Under the pieces are notes generated by a model, which saw only the letters and a list, made by a program, of their open reading frames with translations, did not search any database and had not been told where the DNA came from. Positions 9,243 to 20,100 of a stretch of 64,000 nt of DNA are shown here, piece after piece; position 1 is the first letter of the stretch, and every line of letters starts with the position of its first letter. The DNA is from Reichenbachiella agariperforans (GTDB lineage: Bacteria; Bacteroidota; Bacteroidia; Cytophagales; Cyclobacteriaceae), in NCBI RefSeq assembly GCF_900142205.1, contig NZ_FRAA01000001.1, positions 340,803 through 404,802 of the forward strand, in the 5' to 3' direction. The translations under genes were made by a program, and so were the position numbers.

Positions 9243-11168
9243 TTAGAATGTTAGTCTAAAGGTTGTTCCCTTCTCATGTTGCATCGTGATCGTCCCTCCC
9301 AGCCCTCTAGAGATGGACCTTACAATCCTATAGCCATAAGACTTCAATAGATCATCTGGTGAAGCTATACCCACACCATCGTCCGAGACTTCTAGTTCAT
9401 GAATCTCCTCTACTTTTCGGAGAGATAGAGAAACCACCCCTTGTTTGGTATCAGGAAAAGCATATTTTAAGGCATTGGACACGAGCTCGTTGATAATCAA
9501 ACCAATCTGAATAGTGGTATCGATTGACAAGTCCACCATCTCTATCTTACTTGAAAACCTCACTCTCTCCTCAGACACATCGTAGGATTGAAACAAAGTG
9601 TTGGCAAGCTCGTGAAGATATTCCTTGACATTTACCTGAGACAGATTTTCGGATTGATACAGCTTCTCGTGAACCAATGCCATGGATTGTACTCTATTCC
9701 TACCTTCTAACACAGCCTTCTTGGCCAGCTCGTCATTCAGATATTTGGACTGGATATTGAGTAAACTACTCACCACTTGTAAATTATTCTTGACTCGATG
9801 ATGAATCTCTCGCAGCAGGACTTCACGCTCATCCAAAGCCTCAGATATTGTCTTATTTTTCTTTTGAAGTATGGACTTGGCCTTTTGACTCAATCGGTAG
9901 TAGCGATAGATCACAAAGGTAAAAATCAAAGTAATCAGCAACCCAGCTATCGTTACATACTTCATCAACCGCTGCTGATCTAGTTGGGCGTTGACCGACA
10001 GCAATTCGGATTGCTTTTGAAACTCCAGTGAGTCACGCTCTTGCTCGAACGTATAATTAAGCTCCAAAGTGGTCAGTTGCTCCGTCATGCCTTCATTGAA
10101 TAGCTCAGTATTGAGTTCAAACGTTATCTCCAAATAATGTAAGGCTTGATCAGAAGCACCTTTAGATTTGTACAACTCAAATAGCGACTCGGCTAAACTC
10201 ATTTTGGAGGTTTTTAAATCATACTCTTCTGCCAGCTCATATCCCTCTTTCCATTTTTGCTCGGCAAGGTCGTATTGTCCCTGCTTAAAATAGATTTGTC
10301 CCATAGAATACAAAGATTGACAAACGCCCTCTGGGATATGACAAACTACAGACCAGTCATAGCTAATTTTCAAGTACTGAAGTGCCTCATCCAACCTGCC
10401 CAACTCAAGGTAGGTATGCCCTATATTTATTGCTGGATATGGCAATCTACATGACTCGCCCAGCGAATCCAACAATCTGTAAGACTGCAAACTATAGTTC
10501 AACGCTTCTGGATAATTTTCAAGACTCATATGAATCAACCCAATGTTGCCCAGCGTAGATGCTTGGTCCATCAAAACGCCCATGTACTCTTGTATGTCGA
10601 GCGTTTGCTGGTAATAATTCAGCGCTTTGTCATAGTTTTTTTGACGAAAATAAAGGGTACCAATACTATTAAGCACGTTGGAAACACCAATAGTATCGCC
10701 TAAGGCACGTCTTATTTTAAGAGCCTCTAAGTGGCTCTCCAATGCTTTGGGATATCTACTCATGACTCTATACACTTTACCTACGTCATTTAGGATAATA
10801 GCTCTCCAAGCAGAATCGTATACGAATCCATTGACAACCAAAGAACTATCATAGTAATCCAAAGCATACTCGAATTGTCCTGAATTATGATAATTTAAAC
10901 CCAACAAATAAAAAGCTCTTCTTTTAGCCGCTTGATCGTTGATCTTTTTTGCTATGGACAATGCCTCTTGGGATGCCCAGATAGAGGAATCATTGCTTTG
11001 ATAAAAATACGCATAAGAGAGGTCATTAAGAATCTGCACCTTAGATGTGTCCTCTTTGTGGAGAGAAAGCGCATGTCGCAGACTATCTATGTTTTCGTTT
11101 GACCTAGCATCATTTGTCATCACGAACATCGTGACAACCAAATGCCAGAATAAAGCAGTATTTCTCAT
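9243..11168 (-). CDS. TPR-containing membrane sensor histidine kinase (HisKA_2 type)
   Basis: 641 residues. An N-terminal signal or membrane segment is followed by tetratricopeptide repeats over about residues 40-380 (repeated ALNYYQ/ALEYL-like helices, periplasmic by analogy), one transmembrane helix near 402-424 and a short coiled coil. A HisKA_2 dimerisation domain follows, with the phospho-acceptor in REIHHRVKNN (about His456), then an HATPase domain with N-box NELVSNALKYAF (about 560), a DDGVG G1 box and a GLGG G2 box. It is translated from the ATG at 11168 and is followed 2 nt later by its LytTR response regulator. The HisKA_2 plus LytTR pairing is common in Bacteroidota. The signal is unknown. 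Confidence 0.94.
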   Translation of the reverse strand: MRNTALFWHLVVTMFVMTNDARSNENIDSLRHALSLHKEDTSKVQILNDLSYAYFYQSNDSSIWASQEALSIAKKINDQAAKRRAFYLLGLNYHNSGQFEYALDYYDSSLVVNGFVYDSAWRAIILNDVGKVYRVMSRYPKALESHLEALKIRRALGDTIGVSNVLNSIGTLYFRQKNYDKALNYYQQTLDIQEYMGVLMDQASTLGNIGLIHMSLENYPEALNYSLQSYRLLDSLGESCRLPYPAINIGHTYLELGRLDEALQYLKISYDWSVVCHIPEGVCQSLYSMGQIYFKQGQYDLAEQKWKEGYELAEEYDLKTSKMSLAESLFELYKSKGASDQALHYLEITFELNTELFNEGMTEQLTTLELNYTFEQERDSLEFQKQSELLSVNAQLDQQRLMKYVTIAGLLITLIFTFVIYRYYRLSQKAKSILQKKNKTISEALDEREVLLREIHHRVKNNLQVVSSLLNIQSKYLNDELAKKAVLEGRNRVQSMALVHEKLYQSENLSQVNVKEYLHELANTLFQSYDVSEERVRFSSKIEMVDLSIDTTIQIGLIINELVSNALKYAFPDTKQGVVSLSLRKVEEIHELEVSDDGVGIASPDDLLKSYGYRIVRSISRGLGGTITMQHEKGTTFRLTF

Positions 11169-11479
11169 AACTATGCATTCATTTGTCGCCCCACAATTAC
11201 TCGAAAGGCTAATTAAACAACGTATTCAAAGAGCTGTGATCTGACATATGCTATCATGACAACCCCACACCTATATTTAGGCTAAAATAGATATAGCATT
11301 TTATATACAATGGCCTTTGGTCACAAAATGAATACAATAATATCCAGTAGGATTTACCTCCATAAAAAACATGATCACTTTCGTTTCCTCCCACCTCTGT
11401 TTCACTACTCTTGCCCATAGTTGTTGTCTTTTGTACACCAGACTGTGTACTTTCGCAGCTTCATAGCTAAGCGAACAAT
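11169..11479. other. Divergent intergenic region between the histidine kinase and hrpB
   Basis: No gene is visible in these 311 nt. It must hold the two divergent promoters; the hrpB-side candidate is listed separately. The kinase-side half is AT-rich and gives no clear motif. Confidence 0.5.
11421..11455 (+). promoter_or_regulatory. Candidate Bacteroidota promoter of hrpB
   Basis: A TTG (11424-11426) is followed after 21 nt by TACTTTCG (11448-11455), close to the Bacteroidota -33 TTG / -7 TAnnTTTG consensus, 24 nt ahead of the hrpB ATG. Assigned by pattern only. Confidence 0.4.
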
Positions 11480-13963
11480 ATGTCTTTTGACCCCTATCAG
11501 ATAGACCTTCCCATCACGGAGGTCATAGCTCCTACCCGACAGCATCTTGCACAGGAAAACACACTCATCGTGCACGCACCTCCCGGAGCTGGCAAGAGTA
11601 CTTTGCTACCCTTAGCACTACTAGAAGAGAACTGGCTCAATGGCAAAAAGATCATCATGCTAGAGCCCCGGCGACTCGCTGCACGATCCATTGCCGTACG
11701 TATGTCGGAGTTGATCGGTGAGCCAGTCGGCAAAACCGTCGGGTATCGCATTCGCTTTGACACCAAGGTCAGTGAGCACACCCAAATAGAAGTCGTCACC
11801 GAAGGCATCCTCACACGCATGCTTCATAGTGACAATGCCATTGAAGATGTAGCACTAGTGATCTTTGACGAATTTCACGAACGTAACCTACATGCAGATG
11901 TAGCACTCGCTCTGTGCCGGGAGGCCCAAAGCATCCTCCGCCCTGATCTCAAGCTCATGATCATGTCCGCTACGCTGAACACCACTGAACTGACGGCACT
12001 ACTCAAAGCGCCGCTCATAGAAAGCAAGGGACGCCAATATCCAGTCGACGTATTTTATGAAGACCAGCAGGACGAATGGATGATGGCAGAGATCGCTGCA
12101 CGTATCATCAGTAAGGCCACCAAAAAACACGATGGAGATGTCTTAGCATTTTTCCCTGGTCAGGGAGAGATTATTAAATGTGAAGAGGTCCTGCGCAAGG
12201 ACATGCATGATTTTGCCATCCACCCACTCTATGGCTCCTTGCCACATGGCAAACAAATGGCAGCCATTCTGCCCAACCGAGACGGCAAACGCAAAATCGT
12301 CCTAGCGACCTCCATCGCAGAGACGAGTTTGACTATCGAGGGGATCAAGATCGTCGTAGATACAGGTTTTGGGCGTACATCCAAGTTTGACATCAAATCG
12401 GGCCTATCCAAACTAGAAACCGTACAAATCAGCCAAGACTCAGCTGACCAGCGAGCTGGACGTGCTGGACGTCTCAGTCCAGGGGTCTGCTACCGGCTAT
12501 GGAGCAAAGCCACACAAGACCGGTTGCAAAAACACCTGACACCAGAGATCATGGAAGCCGATCTCGCCAGTCTCGTACTCGACATGGCGCAGTGGGGTAT
12601 CAGCAACGTCCAAGAAATGACCTGGCTCACTCCTCCCCCCAATGCCGCTGTGCTACAGGCACGAGAGCTACTACACCAACTCGGAGCACTCGACAACAAC
12701 AAGATCACACCACATGGGCAACGTCTGCATCAACTTCCCTGTCACCCGAGGATTGCTCATATGCTACGCATGGCTGAAGAGCAAGACCTCATCGCACTCG
12801 CCTCTGATATCGCGGCACTACTTGACGAACGTGACCCCCTCGGCAAAGAAGCCGGTACAGACATCAACGAGCGAATCGAAGTACTCCGAAGATTGAGACG
12901 TGACAATCGACTCGGACGGAAATTTGCACGAATAGAGAAAGTAGCTCAACAATACAGACAACTCTTTTCGCTCGACGCAGAAAACGACAGCCACGATCCT
13001 TATGAAACAGGCATACTGTTGTCATACGCCTATCCCGAGCGCATCGCCTATGCTCGACCGGGCAACAATGCTCAGTTTCAACTTTCCAATGGTAAATATG
13101 CCATGCTCGGACACCGTGATGATCTCGCCAACGAACCTTGGTTGGCCATCGCACACATGGACGCACGTGACGGGATGGGAAAAATATTCATGGCCTCTCC
13201 GCTCAACCCTCGTGACCTGATGCCTATGGTCGAAGAGAAAGAAATCATCACATGGGATACACGGCAAGGCGGATTAATAGCCTCACTAGACATGCGTATC
13301 GGTAGCATCACCCTGCGCTCTACCCCGCTATCAAATCCCGACGAATCAAGACTTGTAGAGGCAATCTGCGATACTCTCAAAAAAGAAGGCGAGCGCCTAT
13401 TGAACTGGGAAGAAAACGTGACCCAGTGGCAAAACCGCGTACTCAGCCTCAGACAATGGAATCCTAACCAAGGATGGCCTGATGTTAGTACTCCTACGCT
13501 ACTCGCGACTAACCATGAATGGCTAGCCCCCTATCTTGAAGGAATTAAAAAACCAGAAGCCCTTAAAAAGATTGATTTGAAATCAGTACTGCAGCATTCG
13601 CTAGCTTATGACCTACAGGGCAAGCTAGATGCGCTCGCTCCCGTAAAAACCAATGTGCCAAGTGGCTCACATATCAAATTAAACTATGCTGCTGATGGCA
13701 GTGCACCGATACTGGCCGTTCGCCTACAGGAAGTATTCGGACTAGTCGACACGCCTAAAATCAATGAGGGAAAAACCAGTGTCTTAATGCACCTTTTGTC
13801 TCCTGGCTACAAACCAGTGCAAATCACAAGTGACCTCAATAGCTTCTGGAACAATGCCTACTTTGAGGTACGAAAAGACCTCAGAGGACGCTATCCGAAA
13901 CACGTATGGCCAGAAGACCCTTGGCAAGAACAAGCCATCAGCGGTGTAAAACGAAAGAAATAG
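11480..13963 (+). CDS. hrpB: ATP-dependent RNA helicase HrpB
   Basis: 827 residues, close to the usual HrpB length. A DEAH-type superfamily 2 helicase: Walker A GAGKST at about 36-41, motif II in the HrpB form DEFHER at about 130, motif III SATL, motif VI QRAGRAGR near 330, then the winged-helix/ratchet and the HrpB C-terminal domain (ending KHVWPEDPW). It starts at ATG 11480. HrpB is a widespread cytosolic RNA-dependent ATPase of poorly defined cellular role. It stands alone, convergent with the lipase gene with only 3 nt between the stops. Codon use looks slightly richer in GC than its neighbours. Confidence 0.96.
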   Translation: MSFDPYQIDLPITEVIAPTRQHLAQENTLIVHAPPGAGKSTLLPLALLEENWLNGKKIIMLEPRRLAARSIAVRMSELIGEPVGKTVGYRIRFDTKVSEHTQIEVVTEGILTRMLHSDNAIEDVALVIFDEFHERNLHADVALALCREAQSILRPDLKLMIMSATLNTTELTALLKAPLIESKGRQYPVDVFYEDQQDEWMMAEIAARIISKATKKHDGDVLAFFPGQGEIIKCEEVLRKDMHDFAIHPLYGSLPHGKQMAAILPNRDGKRKIVLATSIAETSLTIEGIKIVVDTGFGRTSKFDIKSGLSKLETVQISQDSADQRAGRAGRLSPGVCYRLWSKATQDRLQKHLTPEIMEADLASLVLDMAQWGISNVQEMTWLTPPPNAAVLQARELLHQLGALDNNKITPHGQRLHQLPCHPRIAHMLRMAEEQDLIALASDIAALLDERDPLGKEAGTDINERIEVLRRLRRDNRLGRKFARIEKVAQQYRQLFSLDAENDSHDPYETGILLSYAYPERIAYARPGNNAQFQLSNGKYAMLGHRDDLANEPWLAIAHMDARDGMGKIFMASPLNPRDLMPMVEEKEIITWDTRQGGLIASLDMRIGSITLRSTPLSNPDESRLVEAICDTLKKEGERLLNWEENVTQWQNRVLSLRQWNPNQGWPDVSTPTLLATNHEWLAPYLEGIKKPEALKKIDLKSVLQHSLAYDLQGKLDALAPVKTNVPSGSHIKLNYAADGSAPILAVRLQEVFGLVDTPKINEGKTSVLMHLLSPGYKPVQITSDLNSFWNNAYFEVRKDLRGRYPKHVWPEDPWQEQAISGVKRKK

Positions 13964-13966
13964 ACA

Positions 13967-15157
13967 CTATAAATCCTCAGGCAAGTATTTGACCATTAAT
14001 GCATCGTATTCTTCTGGAAAATAGGCTTTCAAAACAGCGACATAATAATTGTGCGGTTTGTGTTGATAAAACATAGGAGGCCTTTCGTAATATGATTCAT
14101 CCACAAAATAACCTTCTGAATCTCTAACAGCTGTTTCGGCCAACGAATCGTAAGACGCTGCTACCCATTCTTTGTACATCCTGGGATAGGCAAACGGATG
14201 TAGCGTAATCAGTTGCCCCGTCTGAAAATAGTTGATATCATCTACATAAGGAGGGAATACAATATCTCCTAAATCTTTGGCCAGTCGTTCGCTTGCTGAC
14301 ACACTCATGGATTGAACCCTATTAGTCGCGAACCCTTCAAATGTCTGAACGAATGCGCTTTTCAACAATAGCCCTGTATCAAAACCATTTTCATCCTCTA
14401 ATAGAGAAAGAATTCCTCTTTTTGACAATGCCTTTTCTTCCATATAGTTCATAGGTAGTTTAGGCACTGGATCAGCTGGATTGATCACACGCATACTCCA
14501 GCCTGTCTCGGCATATTTCTCATTATATGCCTGCGCAAACCGTTTGTTTCCCACCATGGGATTAGCAAATGAATAATTCTTGAATTGGTTTCTGGAGGAG
14601 ATGGTTTCCTTAGGTAGACCATCTAGGTATGCCAACAGCAAGGCAGACAAAGCACCTCCCTGACTATGTCCAGTTAGATAAATATCGAAGATCCCCTGCC
14701 TGTTGAGTGACCGTATCTGTTCTAAGACAGATGCATGCAAATATCCCAATCCGAGCATATACCCTGAATGTACCGCAGCTCCCTCAACATTAGACACCAC
14801 ATAGTTGAAAGGTTCGTTCTTTATTTTGATATCCCCAGCAGCAGGGATCATGGCAGAGGTAAAATTCGCCAACCAGCTTTTTTGATCAGCAGTTGATCCC
14901 CTAAAGCAAATTACACCATGATTACCATTGGTGTAGACCTGATACTTGTTATCCATCCCAAAAACACCAGACGTAAAGATTTTTTCATACCCCGAAGGAA
15001 TAATCACCGTATCACTATCGTAGAGTTCGAGGTAGGTAAAACTATTGCACAGCGCAATGAAATCTTTAGCTTCCTGTGCTTTGAATCCTGGATACATCTG
15101 AGCATAAAGAGGTAGGCTAAATACTAGAGACAGGAAAAATGCTATAGGTTTGCGCAT
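13967..15157 (-). CDS. Secreted class 3 lipase-family protein
   Basis: 396 residues with a signal peptide (1-19, ending PLYAQ). The alpha/beta hydrolase core carries the lipase-class-3 nucleophile elbow GHSQGGA (Ser165), an upstream VICFRGS strand, a probable catalytic Asp in NPADPVPKLP and a C-terminal HNYY that could supply the His. No T9SS sorting domain or lipobox is seen, so it is probably periplasmic, or exported by a route I cannot see. The predicted activity is hydrolysis of acylglycerols or other esters; the substrate is unknown. It converges on hrpB with a 3-nt gap, so no terminator lies between them. Confidence 0.9.
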   Translation of the reverse strand: MRKPIAFFLSLVFSLPLYAQMYPGFKAQEAKDFIALCNSFTYLELYDSDTVIIPSGYEKIFTSGVFGMDNKYQVYTNGNHGVICFRGSTADQKSWLANFTSAMIPAAGDIKIKNEPFNYVVSNVEGAAVHSGYMLGLGYLHASVLEQIRSLNRQGIFDIYLTGHSQGGALSALLLAYLDGLPKETISSRNQFKNYSFANPMVGNKRFAQAYNEKYAETGWSMRVINPADPVPKLPMNYMEEKALSKRGILSLLEDENGFDTGLLLKSAFVQTFEGFATNRVQSMSVSASERLAKDLGDIVFPPYVDDINYFQTGQLITLHPFAYPRMYKEWVAASYDSLAETAVRDSEGYFVDESYYERPPMFYQHKPHNYYVAVLKAYFPEEYDALMVKYLPEDL

Positions 15158-15250
15158 ACAAGTATGGAATGAATTGTTTACATACCCTTAGAAAAAACCA
15201 TACCAAATTCGCAAACCTGTGTTAGTTAAATATTCTTCAGAGAGAAAGAC

Positions 15251-16795
15251 TTAATGTATACCGTGCATCATCTTTCGCATCAAAGGAGCCAATACAAAGG
15301 CCAAAGCAGCACCACTGAGTACTACGAAAGCAATACTCTCGAACCCATCGGTATAGATTTGTAGTGAGACCAAAGGGTCAGCATCTTCGGCAGCTCCTCC
15401 CACAGCCAGCAGTTTACCCACTGCTCCGACGATTCTAAACGCAAAGGCAGAAGACAAGAACCATACGCCCATCATGAATCCCACGACTTTCTTGGGAGAC
15501 AACTCCGTGACCTTAGACAAACCTACGGGCGACATAAATAACTCTCCCGTCGAGAACAGTAAATAGCCCAGCAATAAAAACCACATCGGTACTTTACCCA
15601 ACTCATCTGCGAAACTGCCACTCCAGGCAAAAACAGCAAATCCTCCCCCTAAAAGCAACAGACCGAAGGCAAACTTGAATGGTGTGACAGGATTGGCTTT
15701 AATTTTGGACAACCTGACCCATATCCATGAAAATGGAACTGCCAAAGCTATAATATACAACGCAGTGATGGAGTTGGCCTGTGAGGCATTGATCCCTACC
15801 ATGTTCACATTGCGAAGTGCAAATAATGTCAACGTACTTCCCGACAATTCATATCCACCCCAAAACATCGTCATAAACATCGTGAGCAGTACGATCACGA
15901 GTAGCTTTTCTTTCTCAGGCCTACTGACCTGAGCCATCGTACTAAAGATCACTCCCAGTATCACGATCAATATCGCATAAAATATATATTCGACAATCTG
16001 TCCTTCATAGTGAAAAGTACCCAACAGTGGCAAGGTCATTTCTCCATAGTACATGATCACAGCAATCATAGGTACCAGTACTGTAGCGATGATCGGGACC
16101 CAATGTTTAATATGTAAACCTGCAACTGACTTGCTCAGATAAGCCTCATCCGGTGCATAACCATGTGATCCAAACACGCCAGTCTTCAAGCCAGACTGAA
16201 ATACAATCACACCTGCTAACATACCGATACCTGCCGCACCGAAACCATAGTGCCAACCATAGGCCATCCCTAACCAACCACATAGAAGCGGTGCGACGAA
16301 TGCCCCTAGATTGATCCCCATATAGAAGATCGTAAAACCTGAGTCCCTACGTTTATCTCCTTCTGTATAGAGTGCTCCGACAAAAGATGAGATATTTGGT
16401 TTGAAGAGACCATTGCCTACGATCAACAAAGCCAAGGCCAAGAAAAAGCAGATTTGATTATCAAAGGCTAGAACGAAATGTCCCAGTGCCATCGCTATAC
16501 CACCTAGCAATATCGCTCTACGGTAGCCCAACAGGCGATCAGCCAACATACCTCCGATCACAGGCGTTGCATACACGAGTGCCCCATAGGCCGCATAGAT
16601 CGTAGACGCGATCGCATCACGTTCGACCAATGATCGGTAAACCTCCTCGGTCATATAGACCATCAGCAGTGCACGCATGCCGTAGAAACTAAATCGCTCC
16701 CATAGTTCTGCAAAAAAAAGGTAAAACAACCCTTTTGGATGCCCCATCAGCTGGGGAGTTTCATGTGCATTCGCCTCGTTCATCGTCATAATCAT
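15251..16795 (-). CDS. Proton-dependent oligopeptide transporter (POT/PTR family, MFS)
   Basis: About 514 residues with around 12-14 hydrophobic helices. The POT signature ELWERFSFYGMRALL near the N-terminus carries the ExxER motif that couples protons to peptide binding, and the second PTR signature (FYMGINLGAF) lies in TM5. It imports di- and tripeptides across the inner membrane using the proton gradient. Several in-frame ATGs crowd the start (16795, 16789, 16783); I chose the first, and a TTG at 16819 is less likely. It sits alone, separated from the lipase by about 90 nt. Peptide uptake would fit a protein-degrading marine bacterium. Confidence 0.94.
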   Translation of the reverse strand: MIMTMNEANAHETPQLMGHPKGLFYLFFAELWERFSFYGMRALLMVYMTEEVYRSLVERDAIASTIYAAYGALVYATPVIGGMLADRLLGYRRAILLGGIAMALGHFVLAFDNQICFFLALALLIVGNGLFKPNISSFVGALYTEGDKRRDSGFTIFYMGINLGAFVAPLLCGWLGMAYGWHYGFGAAGIGMLAGVIVFQSGLKTGVFGSHGYAPDEAYLSKSVAGLHIKHWVPIIATVLVPMIAVIMYYGEMTLPLLGTFHYEGQIVEYIFYAILIVILGVIFSTMAQVSRPEKEKLLVIVLLTMFMTMFWGGYELSGSTLTLFALRNVNMVGINASQANSITALYIIALAVPFSWIWVRLSKIKANPVTPFKFAFGLLLLGGGFAVFAWSGSFADELGKVPMWFLLLGYLLFSTGELFMSPVGLSKVTELSPKKVVGFMMGVWFLSSAFAFRIVGAVGKLLAVGGAAEDADPLVSLQIYTDGFESIAFVVLSGAALAFVLAPLMRKMMHGIH

Positions 16796-16953
16796 TTTTT
16801 GGTTTGCTAATATATACAATCAAGTCTGATGGTTAGACATTGTACATATAGTTCTTATTATTTCACATATTCCCTTCCTCAAAAAAGGAAAGATTACAGC
16901 TATCAATCTAAAGTGGCGTGCATACAAAATCTGATCAGGAAATGTACGACCAC

Positions 16954-17057
16954 AAACCCGCGGGGACTTGAATGTAAACCTGCGCGGGTTTACCGTCAAA
17001 TCTGCGCAGGTCTGAGTGTAAACCTGCGCAGGCTTTAGCTCAAACCCGCGCAGGTTA
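16954..17057. repeat. 22-nt mosaic palindromic tandem array (5 units)
   Basis: Five units start exactly 22 nt apart at 16954, 16976, 16998, 17020 and 17042. Each begins with a GC-rich near-palindromic core of about 14 nt (consensus AAACCTGCGCAGGT) followed by a variable spacer of about 8 nt (TTGAATGT, TTACCGTC, CTGAGTGT, TTTAGCTC). It lies between the POT transporter and the SprB-repeat gene, downstream of the latter. A second array with the same period but a different core is at 39964-40109. Confidence 0.9.
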
Positions 17058-17175
17058 TGGACACCCATAACAATGGTCCTGAAAAGGATATAATGATGGT
17101 ATAAACAGAATAACCTAACAACAAAAAAGGCAAAGAATACCTCTTCACCTTTTTTGTTGTTATAAATCAAGAGCA

Positions 17176-20100
17176 CTATTGAATGCCGCTTTCTTCGATC
17201 ATCTGACCACTGAGTGTACCTGTCAATGAGATAAACTCTACACGTCGGTTCTCCGCTTTACCTGCTGATGTAGCATTGGTCGCGATAGGTTTAGACTCTC
17301 CCCATCCTTGGGTATATAGCCTTGCTTCAGAGATACCAAACTTAATCAAGGCATCCTTGATCGCCTCAGAGCGTCTCTCTGACAAGGATTGATTGGACTC
17401 CTCTGTTCCGTCACTATCCGTGTGTCCATCGATTCGGAATACCAAATCTGGATGTTCCTTCATCAAGGTAGCAATTCTATTCACTACGATAAATGACTCA
17501 GGCTTAAGTGTTGTCTTTCCAATATCAAACTGGATTCCCCTGGTGACAAATTTACCATTGGTAACAATCTGCTCATACAAGTTCAGCGCATCATCATCCA
17601 ATGGACTGATTTCACATCCATTGCTATCAGAGATATTGACAGTGTATTTACCCAAGATCAAGTTTTGAATATCCTGCGTCGTTGCGCCATTGCTCCACTC
17701 ATACTGATAAGGCTCTACCCCACCATAGACTGAGATAAAGATGGCTCCACTCTGATCCCCACAACACTTGACATTGTGAACCGAGTCGATCTTCATTCTC
17801 AGTTCATCAGGTTGGTTCACGAAAGCATTGATGGTGTTCAAACATCCATTGGCATCTGTCACCATCACAGAGTAGTTGTCCGCTTTGACCCCCAAGATAT
17901 CCTCTGTAACTGCTCCATTGCTCCACGCATAAGCGTAAGGTTCTACCCCTCCACTTACGTCTATTTTCACCTCTCCAGTCTCATCATCAAAACACTTCAC
18001 ATCTTTGACATCCGTCAAATTGGACACAAACAGAGTAGGCTGTTCGATGGTGGCTTCTAGGTGATTGACACAACCGTTGGCTTGCGTGATCTTCAGTTCA
18101 TAATGCCCCGCTACCAAACCTGTAATGTCTGCCGTTTTCTCACCATTGCTCCATTCAAAATCATAGGGCCCGACACCCTCCAGTGCTGTGACATATATAG
18201 ATCCTGTACTATCTCCGTGACACTGTATATCGGTAATCGCATCAATCGTATGTATCAACTTGACAGGTTGCTCTATAGTTGTTTTGATCACCGATGAACA
18301 ACCATTTGCATCCGTCACAGTGACATCATAATCTCCCGCCAAAGCATCTTGAAGATACGGTGTATTCACGCCATTGTCCCAGTGATAGGTATAGGGTTCT
18401 ACACCTCCTTTTACTGCTACACTGGCATAACCCGTTTCATCTCCATAACAGTTAACATTAGATACAGAGTCTATGCGCAATACTAGTAGCTGAGGTTCTT
18501 CAACTTTTGCGGTCAACTTCTGGATACAACCATTGGCATCCTTGACATTGACACTGTACTCGTCGGCGATTACATTGACCAGGTCTTCAGTGTGCGCACC
18601 ATTGCTCCAAGCGTATTGGTATGGCGTAACACCTCCACTGACTGTAATATCTACCAAGCCCTTCTCATCGTCTTTGCAAAGATTGTTTTGTATGGTATCC
18701 AGTGCCAACACCAGCTGTGCGGGCTGTAGCACCTGCGCTTGAATCTCTCCGACACATCCTTTGGCATCCGTGACGGCTAGTGAATATTGCCCTGCTACCA
18801 CTTTTTTCAAATCTTGGCTGGTCTCACCACTACTCCATTTGTAGTTGAATGGTGCTGATCCTCCTTGGACGTCTATGCTAACGTTACCCTTTTGGTCTCC
18901 AAAACATGCGACATTGTCAATCGAAGCTATGCTCACCTTCATTTCTTCTGGTTCGGCGATCGTCGCTTCTAAAGTCTGTTGACAACCTAAAGAATCACGA
19001 ATAATAACGTCATATACACCTGCGGAAAGATTTGATATATCCTGGATGCTATCTCCGTTGCTCCAGCTATAGGTATAGCTTCCAAACCCACCATACACAT
19101 CTAGTGACACAGAGCCTTTTTTCTCTCCGAAGCAACTGTTGTCAACCACTTCTGTGATTTTAGCAACTAAAGCTGGTGGTTCGGAAATGACCGTACTCAA
19201 TCCAACGACACAACCGTTGGCATCATAAATCTTGACAGAGTACTCTCCTGCGATTACTTCTGTAAGGTTCTGGGTTTTCTCTCCATTGCTCCAGCTGTAT
19301 CTATAGGGCTCCACACCACCTAACACCTCGATCCTGACAGCCCCTTTATTATCTCCGTGACATTTGACGTTTTCTACGTCAACTATTTTAGCCACTAATT
19401 CATTAGGCTGAGCTATCTCTATGGTTTTAGATTTCTCACATCCATTCCGATCTGTTACCACAAAATCATAGCTACCAGCGGGGATATTCTTCAAATCTTG
19501 GCTAGTTGCACCATGGCTCCAGCTATAGGTATAAGGCTCCTGCCCTCCAGTGATCGTGAGTGCCACCGAACCTGTCTCAGCTCCGTAGCATAGTACATTC
19601 TTGACATCATCTACGATGATATTGATAGGCACTGGTTCAGATATTTTAGAAGTCACTACCTCCCTGTGATTGTTGGCATCAATGACAGTCAAGGCATAGT
19701 CCCCTGCCGGTACATTGGACAAATTCTGGATACTATCCCCATGATTCCACTCGAATCTATAGGGTCTCACTCCCCCTGTCACGTTGACATTGATAGCTCC
19801 AGTACTTTCTCCACTACAGGCAATATTGACCACCGACAAAATAGATAATTTCAATGCTGGTGGCTGCTTCACATTCATATTGAGTGATGCTTGGCACCCT
19901 TGATTATCAACAATATTCACGGAATAATTACCCGCTTGTATTTTTGAAATATCTTGAGTCTTAGCTCCATTACTCCAACTGTATACATAAGGTGCTACAC
20001 CGCCTGTCACGTTGATATCTATGGCACCACTGCTGATTCCATAATTCATCACATTCGTCACACTTACAATTTGAGCATTCAGTTTTTCTGGTTCAGTAAT

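Noticed and set aside
16820-17176. A 118-codon minus-strand frame across the mosaic repeats
   Set aside because: It is open only because of the repeat composition, with no recognisable domain, start signal or codon bias.
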